Position numbers and translations under genes: made by a program
The notes under the pieces: model-generated
The model's input: only the letters and a program-made list of their open reading frames with translations
What the model was told of the DNA's origin: nothing
Database searches by the model: none
In this document: positions 1 to 5,062 of the stretch, in pieces
Position numbering within the stretch: position 1 is the stretch's first letter
How the letters are laid out: each line of letters opens with the position of its first letter
Source of the DNA: an uncultured Clostridium sp.
GTDB taxonomy: Bacteria > Bacillota > Clostridia > UBA1212 > UBA1255
Direction: 5' to 3'
Assembly (NCBI GenBank): GCA_900555605.1
Contig: USLW01000188.1
Location: 1 to 5,062 of the forward strand
Length of the DNA stretch: 5,062 bases

Positions 1-264
1 GCCGCCGAGCCAGCTCATTTTCAGCGCTTTGCCGCCGTTTTCTGCTACCAGTGAAAAGCCGTCGGTATTTCCCCAAGAACCGTTGTCCTCCACCTTCCAT
101 TTCTTCGTCAATTCCGCCTGTGCAGCGGTATCGTTTTCATATGCATCAAAATTCTCGGTATAGAACGTAACTTTCTCCTCCTCTGCCGCTGCAGGCAAAA
201 GGCCAAGAGACGCAACCAGTGCAAGCGCGATAAGAAGCGCCATGGTATTTTTCAGCTTCTGCAT
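1..264 (-). CDS. Secreted protein of unknown function, N-terminal part only (runs off left edge)
   Basis: Only the first 88 codons are in the window; the frame is open to base 1, so the gene continues past the left edge. The start is the ATG at 264-262, because AGGAGG at 277-272 lies 7 bases upstream. A second ATG at codon 8 has no comparable site. Residues 1-27 form a classic signal peptide: KLKNT gives the positive end, then a hydrophobic run (MALLIALALVASLGLLP), then AAA before EEEK, which suggests cleavage near residues 26-28. The mature part begins KVTFYTENFDAYENDT and continues with W-, G- and N-rich sequence (DNGSWGNTDGFSLVAENGG). That style resembles the first strands of extracellular beta-sandwich or carbohydrate-binding domains, but this is an impression and no family is identified. 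It has its own likely promoter, so it may be transcribed separately from the cardiolipin synthase gene upstream. Confidence 0.85.
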   Translation of the reverse strand, partial: MQKLKNTMALLIALALVASLGLLPAAAEEEKVTFYTENFDAYENDTAAQAELTKKWKVEDNGSWGNTDGFSLVAENGGKALKMSWLGG

Positions 265-271
265 AAAACAA

Positions 272-277
272 CCTCCT
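272..277 (-). promoter_or_regulatory. Ribosome binding site of the secreted-protein gene
   Basis: On the minus strand this reads AGGAGG, followed by TTGTTTT and then ATG, a spacing of 7 bases. This consensus site fixes the start at 264. Confidence 0.9.
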
Positions 278-306
278 GACAAATATGAAATTTACTACAT
301 GATTAT

Positions 307-335
307 ATTTTATAATAGAAGTTTTACTTTTGCAA
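307..335 (-). promoter_or_regulatory. Putative sigma-A-type promoter for the secreted-protein gene
   Basis: On the minus strand TTGCAA (335-330, 4 of 6 matches to the -35 consensus) is followed after 17 bases by TAAAAT (312-307, 5 of 6 matches to the -10 consensus), in a very A+T-rich gap of 117 bases. Transcription would start near 300, leaving a leader of about 35 bases before the ATG at 264. A perfect TATAAT at 307-302 is an alternative -10 but lacks a -35 at normal distance. No hairpin plus T-run is seen between the cardiolipin synthase stop (382) and this promoter, so read-through from upstream is also possible. Confidence 0.5.
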
Positions 336-381
336 TGTTCTTTTTACATTTTGTGTGAATTAAGATTTCCCATTTTATAGA

Positions 382-1899
382 TTACAGCATAGGCGCAAGC
401 AGTCTGCAGACTCTGCCGATGAAGCGGCGCGGAAGACTGTATCTTTTGATATCCGCGGATGTTACAATGCGGCATTGCTTTACACAGGCCAGATAATCCG
501 CCTCAATCTCTGCCGGTACACTGCCGCCGGAAAGATAACAGCCGCATTCAAAATTTAAAAACAGACTGCGGTAATCGAGGTTGATTGTGCCTACAACAGC
601 ACGGATATCGTCGCAGACAAATAATTTGGCGTGCACCATTCCCGGAAGGTATTCATAAATCTTGACATCTGCCGCAAGCAGTTCTTTGTAATAGGTACGT
701 GCTACGGTGCTCGACAGCCAGCTGTCTGACTGAAACGGAACCATTAAACACACATCCACACCGCTCCGTGCCGCAAACTGCAGGCATTCCGACATCTCGC
801 TGTCTATTACCAGATAAGGGGTCATAATATGAACATAACGGGTTGCTTTACTGATCAGATCAATATAAACCCGCTTCCCGATGTCCTCGTCATCAAAGGG
901 ACTTTCTCCGAAGGGCACCGTACAGCAGTCGCTTTTGCAGCTGTGCTGTCTTAAATAATCGCTGAATCTCTCTGTTTCGTTTCCATACAGCGCCCAGTTG
1001 CGCAGAAACATCACTGTCAGTGAATCTACGGCGCCGCCCTGCAGCATGACGCCGGTATCCTTCCAATGACCGTACCGCGCAATTTCATTGATATATTCAT
1101 CCGCGATATTAATGCCCCCGGTAAAGCCGACTTTACCGTCTATTACCAGAATTTTACGGTGATCACGGTTATTCTGTATCGTCGACAGCGCCGGATAGAT
1201 CGGTGCGAAAACCCTGCACTGGATTCCCTTTTTCTCCAGTTCCTCACAGGTGCCCCGGGGCAGACGCCCTAAGCTGCCCATACCGTCATACATCAGGCGG
1301 ACCGCTACCCCGCCGGCGGCCTTCCGAATCAGAATGTCACGGACGCGGTCCCACATTTCGCCATCGGCAATAATATAATATTCCAAGAAAATAAAATGTT
1401 CTGCCTTTTCCAGCTGTTCCGCCATATCCGCAAACATGTGCTCACCCAAGGAATAGTAGCGAACCTGTGTATTGTCATATGACGGATAGCCGAACGAAGC
1501 CAAATAGCGCGCCAACCCATCCGGCGGGTCCGCTGATTTTTCAGCCGTAAGCTTGTCCAGCCTGCGGCTGCGGCGTCTGACAAGTATGGAAATGGGTTGT
1601 ATTTTAAAAAACAGATAGATCAGGGATCCGAATACCGGTACAATGGCCACCGGCAGAATCCAAGCTAATTTAAAGTCCGGATTATCCCGGCTGTTGATGA
1701 TTCTGATAATTAAAAAAGCGGACAGGAGCACAAATCCGCCATAAATATAAACAATATATTTAGAAAGCCAGACAAAGGACAGAAACAGCACGAAAATCTG
1801 CAGCAGCATTAACAAAATACAGACAGCGGTACGGCTGAATATAATGCGGAATAATACTTTGCTGATTGTAACTCTGTTCTTTTTTCCTTTTTCCGACAC
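382..1899 (-). CDS. cls: Cardiolipin synthase (phospholipase D superfamily, two HKD motifs)
   Basis: This 505-residue membrane enzyme should join two phosphatidylglycerol molecules into cardiolipin plus glycerol. Both catalytic HxK(x)4D motifs are intact: H247/K249/D254 (HRKILVID, followed by GFTGGIN) and H423/K425/D430 (HAKLFVCD, followed by the GTINLDYRS context). The N-terminal part has about three hydrophobic segments (roughly 24-46, 48-67 and 79-98). The last, KLAWILPVAIVPVFGSLIY, matches the PLDc_N region typical of Bacillota Cls. WKDTGV after the first motif and the YYKELLAADVKIYEY stretch before the second also fit. Length is usual for the family (about 480-510). The start codon is GTG, with AGGAG 9 bases upstream; the stop is TAA. 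A small cysteine group (C321, C325, C326) lies in the loop between the two halves. The gene begins 49 bases after fucO and is probably co-transcribed with it. The cls label rests on family membership; a related phosphatidyltransferase cannot be fully excluded. Confidence 0.95.
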   Translation of the reverse strand: MSEKGKKNRVTISKVLFRIIFSRTAVCILLMLLQIFVLFLSFVWLSKYIVYIYGGFVLLSAFLIIRIINSRDNPDFKLAWILPVAIVPVFGSLIYLFFKIQPISILVRRRSRRLDKLTAEKSADPPDGLARYLASFGYPSYDNTQVRYYSLGEHMFADMAEQLEKAEHFIFLEYYIIADGEMWDRVRDILIRKAAGGVAVRLMYDGMGSLGRLPRGTCEELEKKGIQCRVFAPIYPALSTIQNNRDHRKILVIDGKVGFTGGINIADEYINEIARYGHWKDTGVMLQGGAVDSLTVMFLRNWALYGNETERFSDYLRQHSCKSDCCTVPFGESPFDDEDIGKRVYIDLISKATRYVHIMTPYLVIDSEMSECLQFAARSGVDVCLMVPFQSDSWLSSTVARTYYKELLAADVKIYEYLPGMVHAKLFVCDDIRAVVGTINLDYRSLFLNFECGCYLSGGSVPAEIEADYLACVKQCRIVTSADIKRYSLPRRFIGRVCRLLAPML

Positions 1900-1908
1900 G
1901 ACAAAGTG

Positions 1909-1913
1909 CTCCT
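1909..1913 (-). promoter_or_regulatory. Ribosome binding site that supports the GTG start of cls
   Basis: The minus strand reads AGGAG, then CACTTTGTC (9 bases), then GTG at 1899-1897. The protein begins MSEKGKKNRVTISK from this codon, and no ATG lies nearby in frame with a better site. The GTG is therefore the best supported start. Confidence 0.8.
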
Positions 1914-1948
1914 GTCCGGTTTACGGCGACTGCAATCGTACAAAAACT

Positions 1949-3094
1949 TTACATCAAGGACCGGTACAATGCCTTGATATCTTCTACGGATGTATCCTTC
2001 GGATTGCCGGGACGGCATGCATCCGCATAGGCCGATTCTGCCAGGAACTGGACGTCCTCTTCCTTGACAATGCTCTTAAAATCAGCAGGAATTCCTACAT
2101 CCTCCGACAGCTTTTTCACAGCCTCCACTGCGGCCCTGCGGTACTCCTCCTGCGTCATATTTTCCGTACCTTCCACGCCCATCGCCTGTGCAATGTATTT
2201 ATACTTGTCACCTGTCGCATCCGCGTTATATGCCATTACTGTAGGCAGCAGGATGGCGTTTGCCACGCCATGAGGCGTATCATAGACAGCACCCAGCGGA
2301 TGCGCCATGGAGTGTACGATTCCGAGGCCGACATTGGAAAAGCCCATCCCGGCAACATATTGGCCGAGCGCCATTCCTTCCCTGCCCTCAGGCGTATTTG
2401 CAACAGCTCCCCGCAAGTTCTTGGAAATGATTTCAATAGCTTTGAGATGGAACATATCGGTCAGTTCCCATGCGCCCTTTGTAATATAGCCCTCAATTGC
2501 ATGAGTCAGTGCATCCATACCGGTTGCGGCAGTAAGGCCTTTCGGCATGCTGGACATCATATCCGGGTCAATTACCGCGATCACCGGAATGTCATGCGTG
2601 TCCACACAGACAAACTTCCGATTTTTTTCAACGTCAGTGATCACGTAATTGATCGTAACCTCCGCCGCAGTTCCCGCTGTTGTCGGAACAGCAATGATCG
2701 GTACGCATTTATTTTTCGTGGGCGCAACGCCTTCCAGACTTCTGACATCACTGAATTCCGGATTATTGATAATAATTCCCACGGCTTTTGCCGTGTCCAT
2801 GGAGGATCCGCCGCCGATTGCAATGATGTAATCCGCGCCCGCGGCACGATAAGCCTCAACGCCGCTCTGCACATTTTCAATTGTCGGATTTGCTTTTATC
2901 TTAGAGAAAAGTTCATATACCAGCCCCGCTCCGTCCAATACATTCAGTACTTTCTGTGTGACGCCGAATTTGACCAGATCCGGGTCGGAACAGACGAACG
3001 CCTTTTTGAATCCGCGGCCCTTTACCTCGTCCGCGATGGCCTGAATCGCCCCGGCGCCATGATATGATGTTTCATTCAACACAATTCTGTTCAT
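1949..3094 (-). CDS. fucO: Lactaldehyde reductase / 1,2-propanediol oxidoreductase (iron-dependent group III alcohol dehydrogenase)
   Basis: This 381-residue cytoplasmic enzyme should reduce L-lactaldehyde to (S)-1,2-propanediol with NADH, the fermentative end step of fucose and rhamnose breakdown. It matches E. coli FucO (382-383 aa) nearly end to end. Shared blocks include the NRxxLNET start, GADYxIAIGGGS (nucleotide loop, G94-S97), PTTAGTAAEVTINYVITD, GMDALTHAIEGYIT, LGQYVAGMGFSNVGLG and TPHGVANAILLP. The expected metal ligands are all present: D194, H198, H261 and H275. D37 sits where E. coli FucO has D39, linked to NAD over NADP preference. The start is the ATG at 3094 with AGGAGG 8 bases upstream; the stop is TAA. 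No fucose or rhamnose kinase, isomerase or aldolase is visible in the window, so the physiological substrate is inferred. Related family members act on other short alcohols and aldehydes. A promoter and an inverted repeat lie just upstream; cls follows after 49 bases. Confidence 0.95.
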   Translation of the reverse strand: MNRIVLNETSYHGAGAIQAIADEVKGRGFKKAFVCSDPDLVKFGVTQKVLNVLDGAGLVYELFSKIKANPTIENVQSGVEAYRAAGADYIIAIGGGSSMDTAKAVGIIINNPEFSDVRSLEGVAPTKNKCVPIIAVPTTAGTAAEVTINYVITDVEKNRKFVCVDTHDIPVIAVIDPDMMSSMPKGLTAATGMDALTHAIEGYITKGAWELTDMFHLKAIEIISKNLRGAVANTPEGREGMALGQYVAGMGFSNVGLGIVHSMAHPLGAVYDTPHGVANAILLPTVMAYNADATGDKYKYIAQAMGVEGTENMTQEEYRRAAVEAVKKLSEDVGIPADFKSIVKEEDVQFLAESAYADACRPGNPKDTSVEDIKALYRSLM

Positions 3095-3102
3095 AACGAA
3101 AT

Positions 3103-3108
3103 CCTCCT
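3103..3108 (-). promoter_or_regulatory. Ribosome binding site of fucO
   Basis: The minus strand reads GAGGAGGAT, with the AGGAGG core 8 bases before the ATG at 3094-3092. This is a strong consensus site, consistent with high expression. Confidence 0.9.
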
Positions 3109-3120
3109 CATAAATAAATC

Positions 3121-3160
3121 AATAATACGGCTCCGGACCTTCCCGGAACCGTACGTTATT
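3121..3160 (-). promoter_or_regulatory. Inverted repeat / hairpin in the fucO leader (operator, 5' stem-loop or weak terminator)
   Basis: The core pairs 3126-3136 with 3143-3153 around a 6-base loop (3137-3142): TACGG and TCCGG arms with a single G-U pair between them on the minus-strand RNA (a C-A mismatch on the other strand). A further 5 A-T pairs (3121-3125 with 3156-3160) extend the stem beyond a 2-base bulge. The repeat starts almost exactly at the predicted transcription start of fucO and ends about 18 bases before its ribosome binding site. The downstream flank (TTATTGATTTATTTA) is T-rich but broken, so it could also work as a weak terminator for the aminopeptidase gene. The position at the start site equally fits a repressor operator or an mRNA-stabilising 5' stem-loop. 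The repeat is seen directly; its role is inferred. Confidence 0.65.
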
Positions 3161-3166
3161 ATACCA
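3158..3166 (-). promoter_or_regulatory. Extended -10 promoter of fucO(-cls)
   Basis: The minus strand reads TGGTATAAT (3166-3158), a perfect TGn-TATAAT extended -10 element. No good -35 lies 16-18 bases upstream (GCGCTT at 3186-3181), which is tolerated for extended -10 promoters. Transcription would start near 3152-3150. A second TATAAT occurs 11 bases upstream at 3174-3169 but lacks both a TGn and a -35. The likely transcript carries fucO and cls. Confidence 0.6.
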
Positions 3167-3196
3167 CAATTATACAAAGAAAGCGCCATCTATTTT

Positions 3197-4426
3197 TCAG
3201 ATGACAAAATTACCGCCCCGGAAAATCGGTTCTGCCCGGTTGTCTTCCGTATATCCCGTTATTTCAAGATCCTCTGTACCCACCATGAAATCCACATGTG
3301 TCAAGGAATCATTTACCCCTCTTTCCAAAAGTGCTTCCGTTTCGCATGCAAGTCCGTTTTCGATACAGGACGGATAAGCCTTTCCCAGCGCAAAATGACA
3401 AGAGGCATTTTCATCAAACAGGGTATTATAAAATAAAATTCCCATATTTGAAATCGGTGAGTCCTTTTGTACCAGGGCGATCTCTCCGAGCCGCCTGGCG
3501 CCGTCGTCCGTCTCAATAATCTGCTGCAGCAGCTCTTTGCCGCGCCGTGCCTCATAGCCGGAAACCACACCGTTTTGAAAGGTAATCGAAAACTCCTCAA
3601 TCAGTGAGCCGTTATAGCACAGCGGCAGGGAACTCACCAACGTACCCTCCGCCGTATTTCTGTCCGGAGCCGAGAAGATCTCCTCAGTCGGCATATTTGC
3701 GATAAATTCCACGCCGGACTGCGTTTTTTCCGCGCCTCCCAGCCAGATATGCCCTTTGGGCATCCCCACCTTAAAATCTGTTCCGTTCGCGCTCCGGTAA
3801 TGTAACCGGCTGTACTGCTTTTGATTCAGATAAGCACAGCGCTGCCGGATCGTTTCATTGTGCCGTTTCCATGCCTCCACGGGATCTGGGATGTTCAGGC
3901 GCATTGCTTTTTCGATTGCTTCGGAAAGAAGCATGCAGGCTTTCGCAGGCTCTGCTTCCGGGAAAACCTTTTTTGCCCAAACCTCCACCGGCGCTGCCAC
4001 AATACACCAGCTGCAGCGGTTTGTTGTGGTATACGCATAATATTTTTCAAAGGCCCTGTTTGATGCCAGCGCGGCAGCCTTTAATTTCTCCGGATCAATC
4101 CCTGCATAGGCATCCGGGTTCCCCGCATACACGTTGATAAAGCATCCGCCGCGTTCCGCATAATACAGCCTTGATTGTACAAACCAATCCGGGATCTGCT
4201 CCAAGACCTCGATGCCGGCATACTCATATTTACAGCGGGTCAAAATCTCATCGCTCCACAGCGTGACGACCTCCCGCGCCCCTGCCCGGTATGCAGCCCT
4301 GCCGAGGGCTCTGGCAAATCCGGCACAGTCAACAGGGCAAGTGATAACAACATCCTGTCCGGGCTGTACATTGACACCGCTTCGGACCGTAAGATCCGCA
4401 TATCTATCATAATTCATTGTAATCAT
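3197..4426 (-). CDS. M29-family metallo-aminopeptidase (AmpS/AmpT/PepS type)
   Basis: This 409-residue protein should be a cytoplasmic, dimeric, two-metal aminopeptidase that removes N-terminal residues from peptides. Length matches the family (about 410). It begins with the family pattern YADLTVRSGVNVQPGQDVVI and has CSWCIVAAPVEVWAKKVFP in the middle. The C-terminal half carries the conserved metal-site blocks: NMPTEEIF (E248/E249), RRLGEIALV (E315), ENASCHFALGKAYP (H344, with Y351 nearby) and SLTHVDFMVG (H377, D379). These line up with the Glu, Glu, His, His, Asp ligand set known for Thermus AmpT; exact residue equivalence is from memory. No signal peptide is visible. The start is the ATG at 4426, because AGGGG lies 6 bases upstream; the in-frame ATG at codon 4 would be 15 bases away. 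That ribosome binding site is inside a palindrome. The gene begins 97 bases after the TPR-protein gene, with no clear promoter of its own. Confidence 0.93.
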   Translation of the reverse strand: MITMNYDRYADLTVRSGVNVQPGQDVVITCPVDCAGFARALGRAAYRAGAREVVTLWSDEILTRCKYEYAGIEVLEQIPDWFVQSRLYYAERGGCFINVYAGNPDAYAGIDPEKLKAAALASNRAFEKYYAYTTTNRCSWCIVAAPVEVWAKKVFPEAEPAKACMLLSEAIEKAMRLNIPDPVEAWKRHNETIRQRCAYLNQKQYSRLHYRSANGTDFKVGMPKGHIWLGGAEKTQSGVEFIANMPTEEIFSAPDRNTAEGTLVSSLPLCYNGSLIEEFSITFQNGVVSGYEARRGKELLQQIIETDDGARRLGEIALVQKDSPISNMGILFYNTLFDENASCHFALGKAYPSCIENGLACETEALLERGVNDSLTHVDFMVGTEDLEITGYTEDNRAEPIFRGGNFVI

Positions 4427-4432
4427 ACCATA

Positions 4433-4448
4433 CCCCTGCCAGGCAGGG
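4433..4448 (-). promoter_or_regulatory. Ribosome binding site of the aminopeptidase gene within a palindrome
   Basis: The minus strand carries a perfect 7-base inverted repeat, CCCTGCC-T-GGCAGGG (4448-4434), followed by one more G. The AGGGG used as ribosome binding site (4437-4433) is the end of the second arm, 6 bases before the ATG at 4426. In RNA the arms could form a CCCUG/CAGGG stem with a 5-base loop that masks this site. In DNA it could serve as a small dyad operator. The palindrome is seen directly; regulation is inferred. Confidence 0.55.
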
Positions 4449-4470
4449 ATTCCTTTCTTCTGTAACGTAA

Positions 4471-4489
4471 CGGAACCGCTTCGGGTCCG
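4471..4489 (-). other. Imperfect hairpin downstream of the TPR-protein gene
   Basis: On the minus strand CGGACCCG and CGGTTCCG pair with one mismatch (7 of 8 pairs) around a 3-base AAG loop. The following sequence (TTACGTTACAG) has no T-run, so this is not a convincing intrinsic terminator. It is the only sizeable pairing apart from the ribosome-binding-site palindrome in the 97-base gap. A weaker GCGC-AAA-GCGC pairing lies at 4495-4505. Confidence 0.3.
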
Positions 4490-4523
4490 GATGCGCGCAA
4501 AGCGCTGTTTTCACATAAGCGGC

Positions 4524-5062
4524 TCAATAGGCGGTTAGCTTCCATCTGCTCCACCCGCCGGCCTGGCTGTCCGGGAAGCGGTCTACGCACTCCTGATAAT
4601 ATTTTTGAGAATTTGTCTGATCTCCCAGCAGCTCATATGCCTTTCCTAAATAAAACAGCACCATTGACATCTCCGCATAATCGTTATAATAACGATAAAC
4701 CGGCAGCAGCAGCTCGATTACCTTTTCATATTCCTCCTGCTTTTCATATTCAAACAGCATTCCGTAATTCGCTTTTGCAAAAAGCTGCTGCGAATCCGTA
4801 TAGAGCGACGTCAGCTCCGTCTTTTTATCGGCAGACAAATAACGCGTTCCGTCCTCCTGCATAAAATCATACAGAAGCTCCACGACACTGTAATAATTTC
4901 TGAACAAATACAACTGCTTCGCCTGGGCATACAGCTCTTCGGCATACCGGTGCTGTGCTTCCTCGCTGTCAGGCATTCCCGTTGGATCCGCCGGAAGTGC
5001 TCCGCTTGCATCCGGTGTTGCCTCCGGCTTCTCCCCAGAGGGCGCCGCACTGGACAGGCTTC
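4524..5062 (-). CDS. TPR-like repeat protein, C-terminal part only (start lies beyond right edge)
   Basis: The frame is open from the TGA at 4526-4524 to the right edge, giving 178 visible residues. The ATG at 4976 is probably internal: no ribosome binding site precedes it, and the frame continues upstream in good coding sequence. The first 28 visible residues (SLSSAAPSGEKPEATPDASG and onward) are a Pro/Ala/Ser/Gly-rich, disordered linker. The remaining 150 are helical with TPR-like hairpins. Numbered from the internal M, these are about 13-40 (AEELYAQAKQLYLFRNYYSV), 63-94 (LFEYEKQEEYEKVIELLLPVY) and 103-137 (LFYLGKAYELLGD, YYQECVDRFPDS). The last is the best match to the TPR pattern, and the protein ends shortly after it. 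In Clostridia this arrangement often follows a membrane anchor or zinc-ribbon N-terminus, placing the repeats outside the membrane as a protein-binding scaffold, but that part is not visible here. The specific partner is unknown. It may be co-transcribed with the aminopeptidase gene. Confidence 0.8.
   Translation of the reverse strand, partial: SLSSAAPSGEKPEATPDASGALPADPTGMPDSEEAQHRYAEELYAQAKQLYLFRNYYSVVELLYDFMQEDGTRYLSADKKTELTSLYTDSQQLFAKANYGMLFEYEKQEEYEKVIELLLPVYRYYNDYAEMSMVLFYLGKAYELLGDQTNSQKYYQECVDRFPDSQAGGWSRWKLTAY

Noticed and set aside
1921..1941. TACG...CGTA dyad in the fucO-cls gap as a terminator or operator
   Set aside because: Only four outer pairs form, the inner bases do not pair, and there is no T-run.
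1844..3067. A 407-codon open frame on the plus strand opposite fucO
   Set aside because: It lies antisense to a full-length, clearly recognisable FucO with all metal ligands. Its translation is rich in Arg, His and Cys with no domain pattern, and no ribosome binding site precedes it. It is a shadow of fucO codon use.
3202..3207. TTGTCA on the minus strand at the end of the aminopeptidase gene as a -35 box for fucO
   Set aside because: It matches the consensus in 5 of 6 bases, but is 27 bases from the nearer TATAAT and 38 from the extended -10, too far for a sigma-A promoter.
3821..4137. Overlapping plus-strand open frames opposite the aminopeptidase gene
   Set aside because: They are short, overlap one another in several frames, have no recognisable domains and lie antisense to an intact M29 protein.
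4495..4505. GCGC-AAA-GCGC hairpin followed on the plus strand by TGTTTTC, as a terminator
   Set aside because: The stem has only 4 pairs with a 3-base loop, and the T-run is on the plus strand, where there is no gene to terminate.
4524..4976. A complete 150-residue protein starting at the ATG at 4976
   Set aside because: No ribosome binding site precedes this ATG and the same frame stays open to the right edge with sensible linker sequence, so the ATG is treated as internal.
1..5062. Mobile elements, CRISPR arrays, tRNA or rRNA genes, toxin-antitoxin or defence genes
   Set aside because: No terminal repeats, transposase motifs, regularly spaced repeats or RNA-gene features were seen on either strand; the window is densely filled by ordinary genes.

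Overview
The window looks like chromosomal DNA from an anaerobic, Clostridia-like member of the Bacillota. The evidence is strong AGGAGG-type ribosome binding sites, A+T-rich intergenic promoters in otherwise mid-G+C coding DNA, a Bacillota-type cardiolipin synthase with N-terminal membrane segments, an M29 aminopeptidase, and a secreted tetratricopeptide-like protein behind a Pro/Ala/Ser linker. The organism is inferred from these traits; no rRNA or other marker is present.

All five genes are on the minus strand, so transcription runs from high to low coordinates. From upstream to downstream they are: (1) the C-terminal part of a TPR-like protein whose start lies beyond the right edge (4524 to >5062); (2) an M29-family metallo-aminopeptidase (3197-4426); (3) a FucO-type iron-dependent lactaldehyde/1,2-propanediol oxidoreductase (1949-3094); (4) a cardiolipin synthase with two HKD motifs and a GTG start (382-1899); (5) the first 88 codons of a secreted protein running off the left edge (<1-264).

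The gaps are short: 97, 102, 49 and 117 bases, and no gene-free stretch exceeds 300 bases. fucO and the cardiolipin synthase gene are 49 bases apart with no visible terminator or promoter between them, so they are probably co-transcribed. The gap before fucO holds an extended -10 promoter and a strong inverted repeat at the predicted 5' end of the message. The gap before the secreted-protein gene holds a reasonable -35/-10 pair. The ribosome binding site of the aminopeptidase lies in one arm of a 15-base palindrome.

The genes do not form an obvious single pathway. They combine peptide breakdown, aldehyde reduction in deoxysugar fermentation, membrane lipid synthesis and two exported or surface proteins. 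I see no mobile element, CRISPR array, RNA gene, defence system or clearly new multi-gene system. The points worth a second look are regulatory (the two inverted repeats) and the two edge-truncated proteins.
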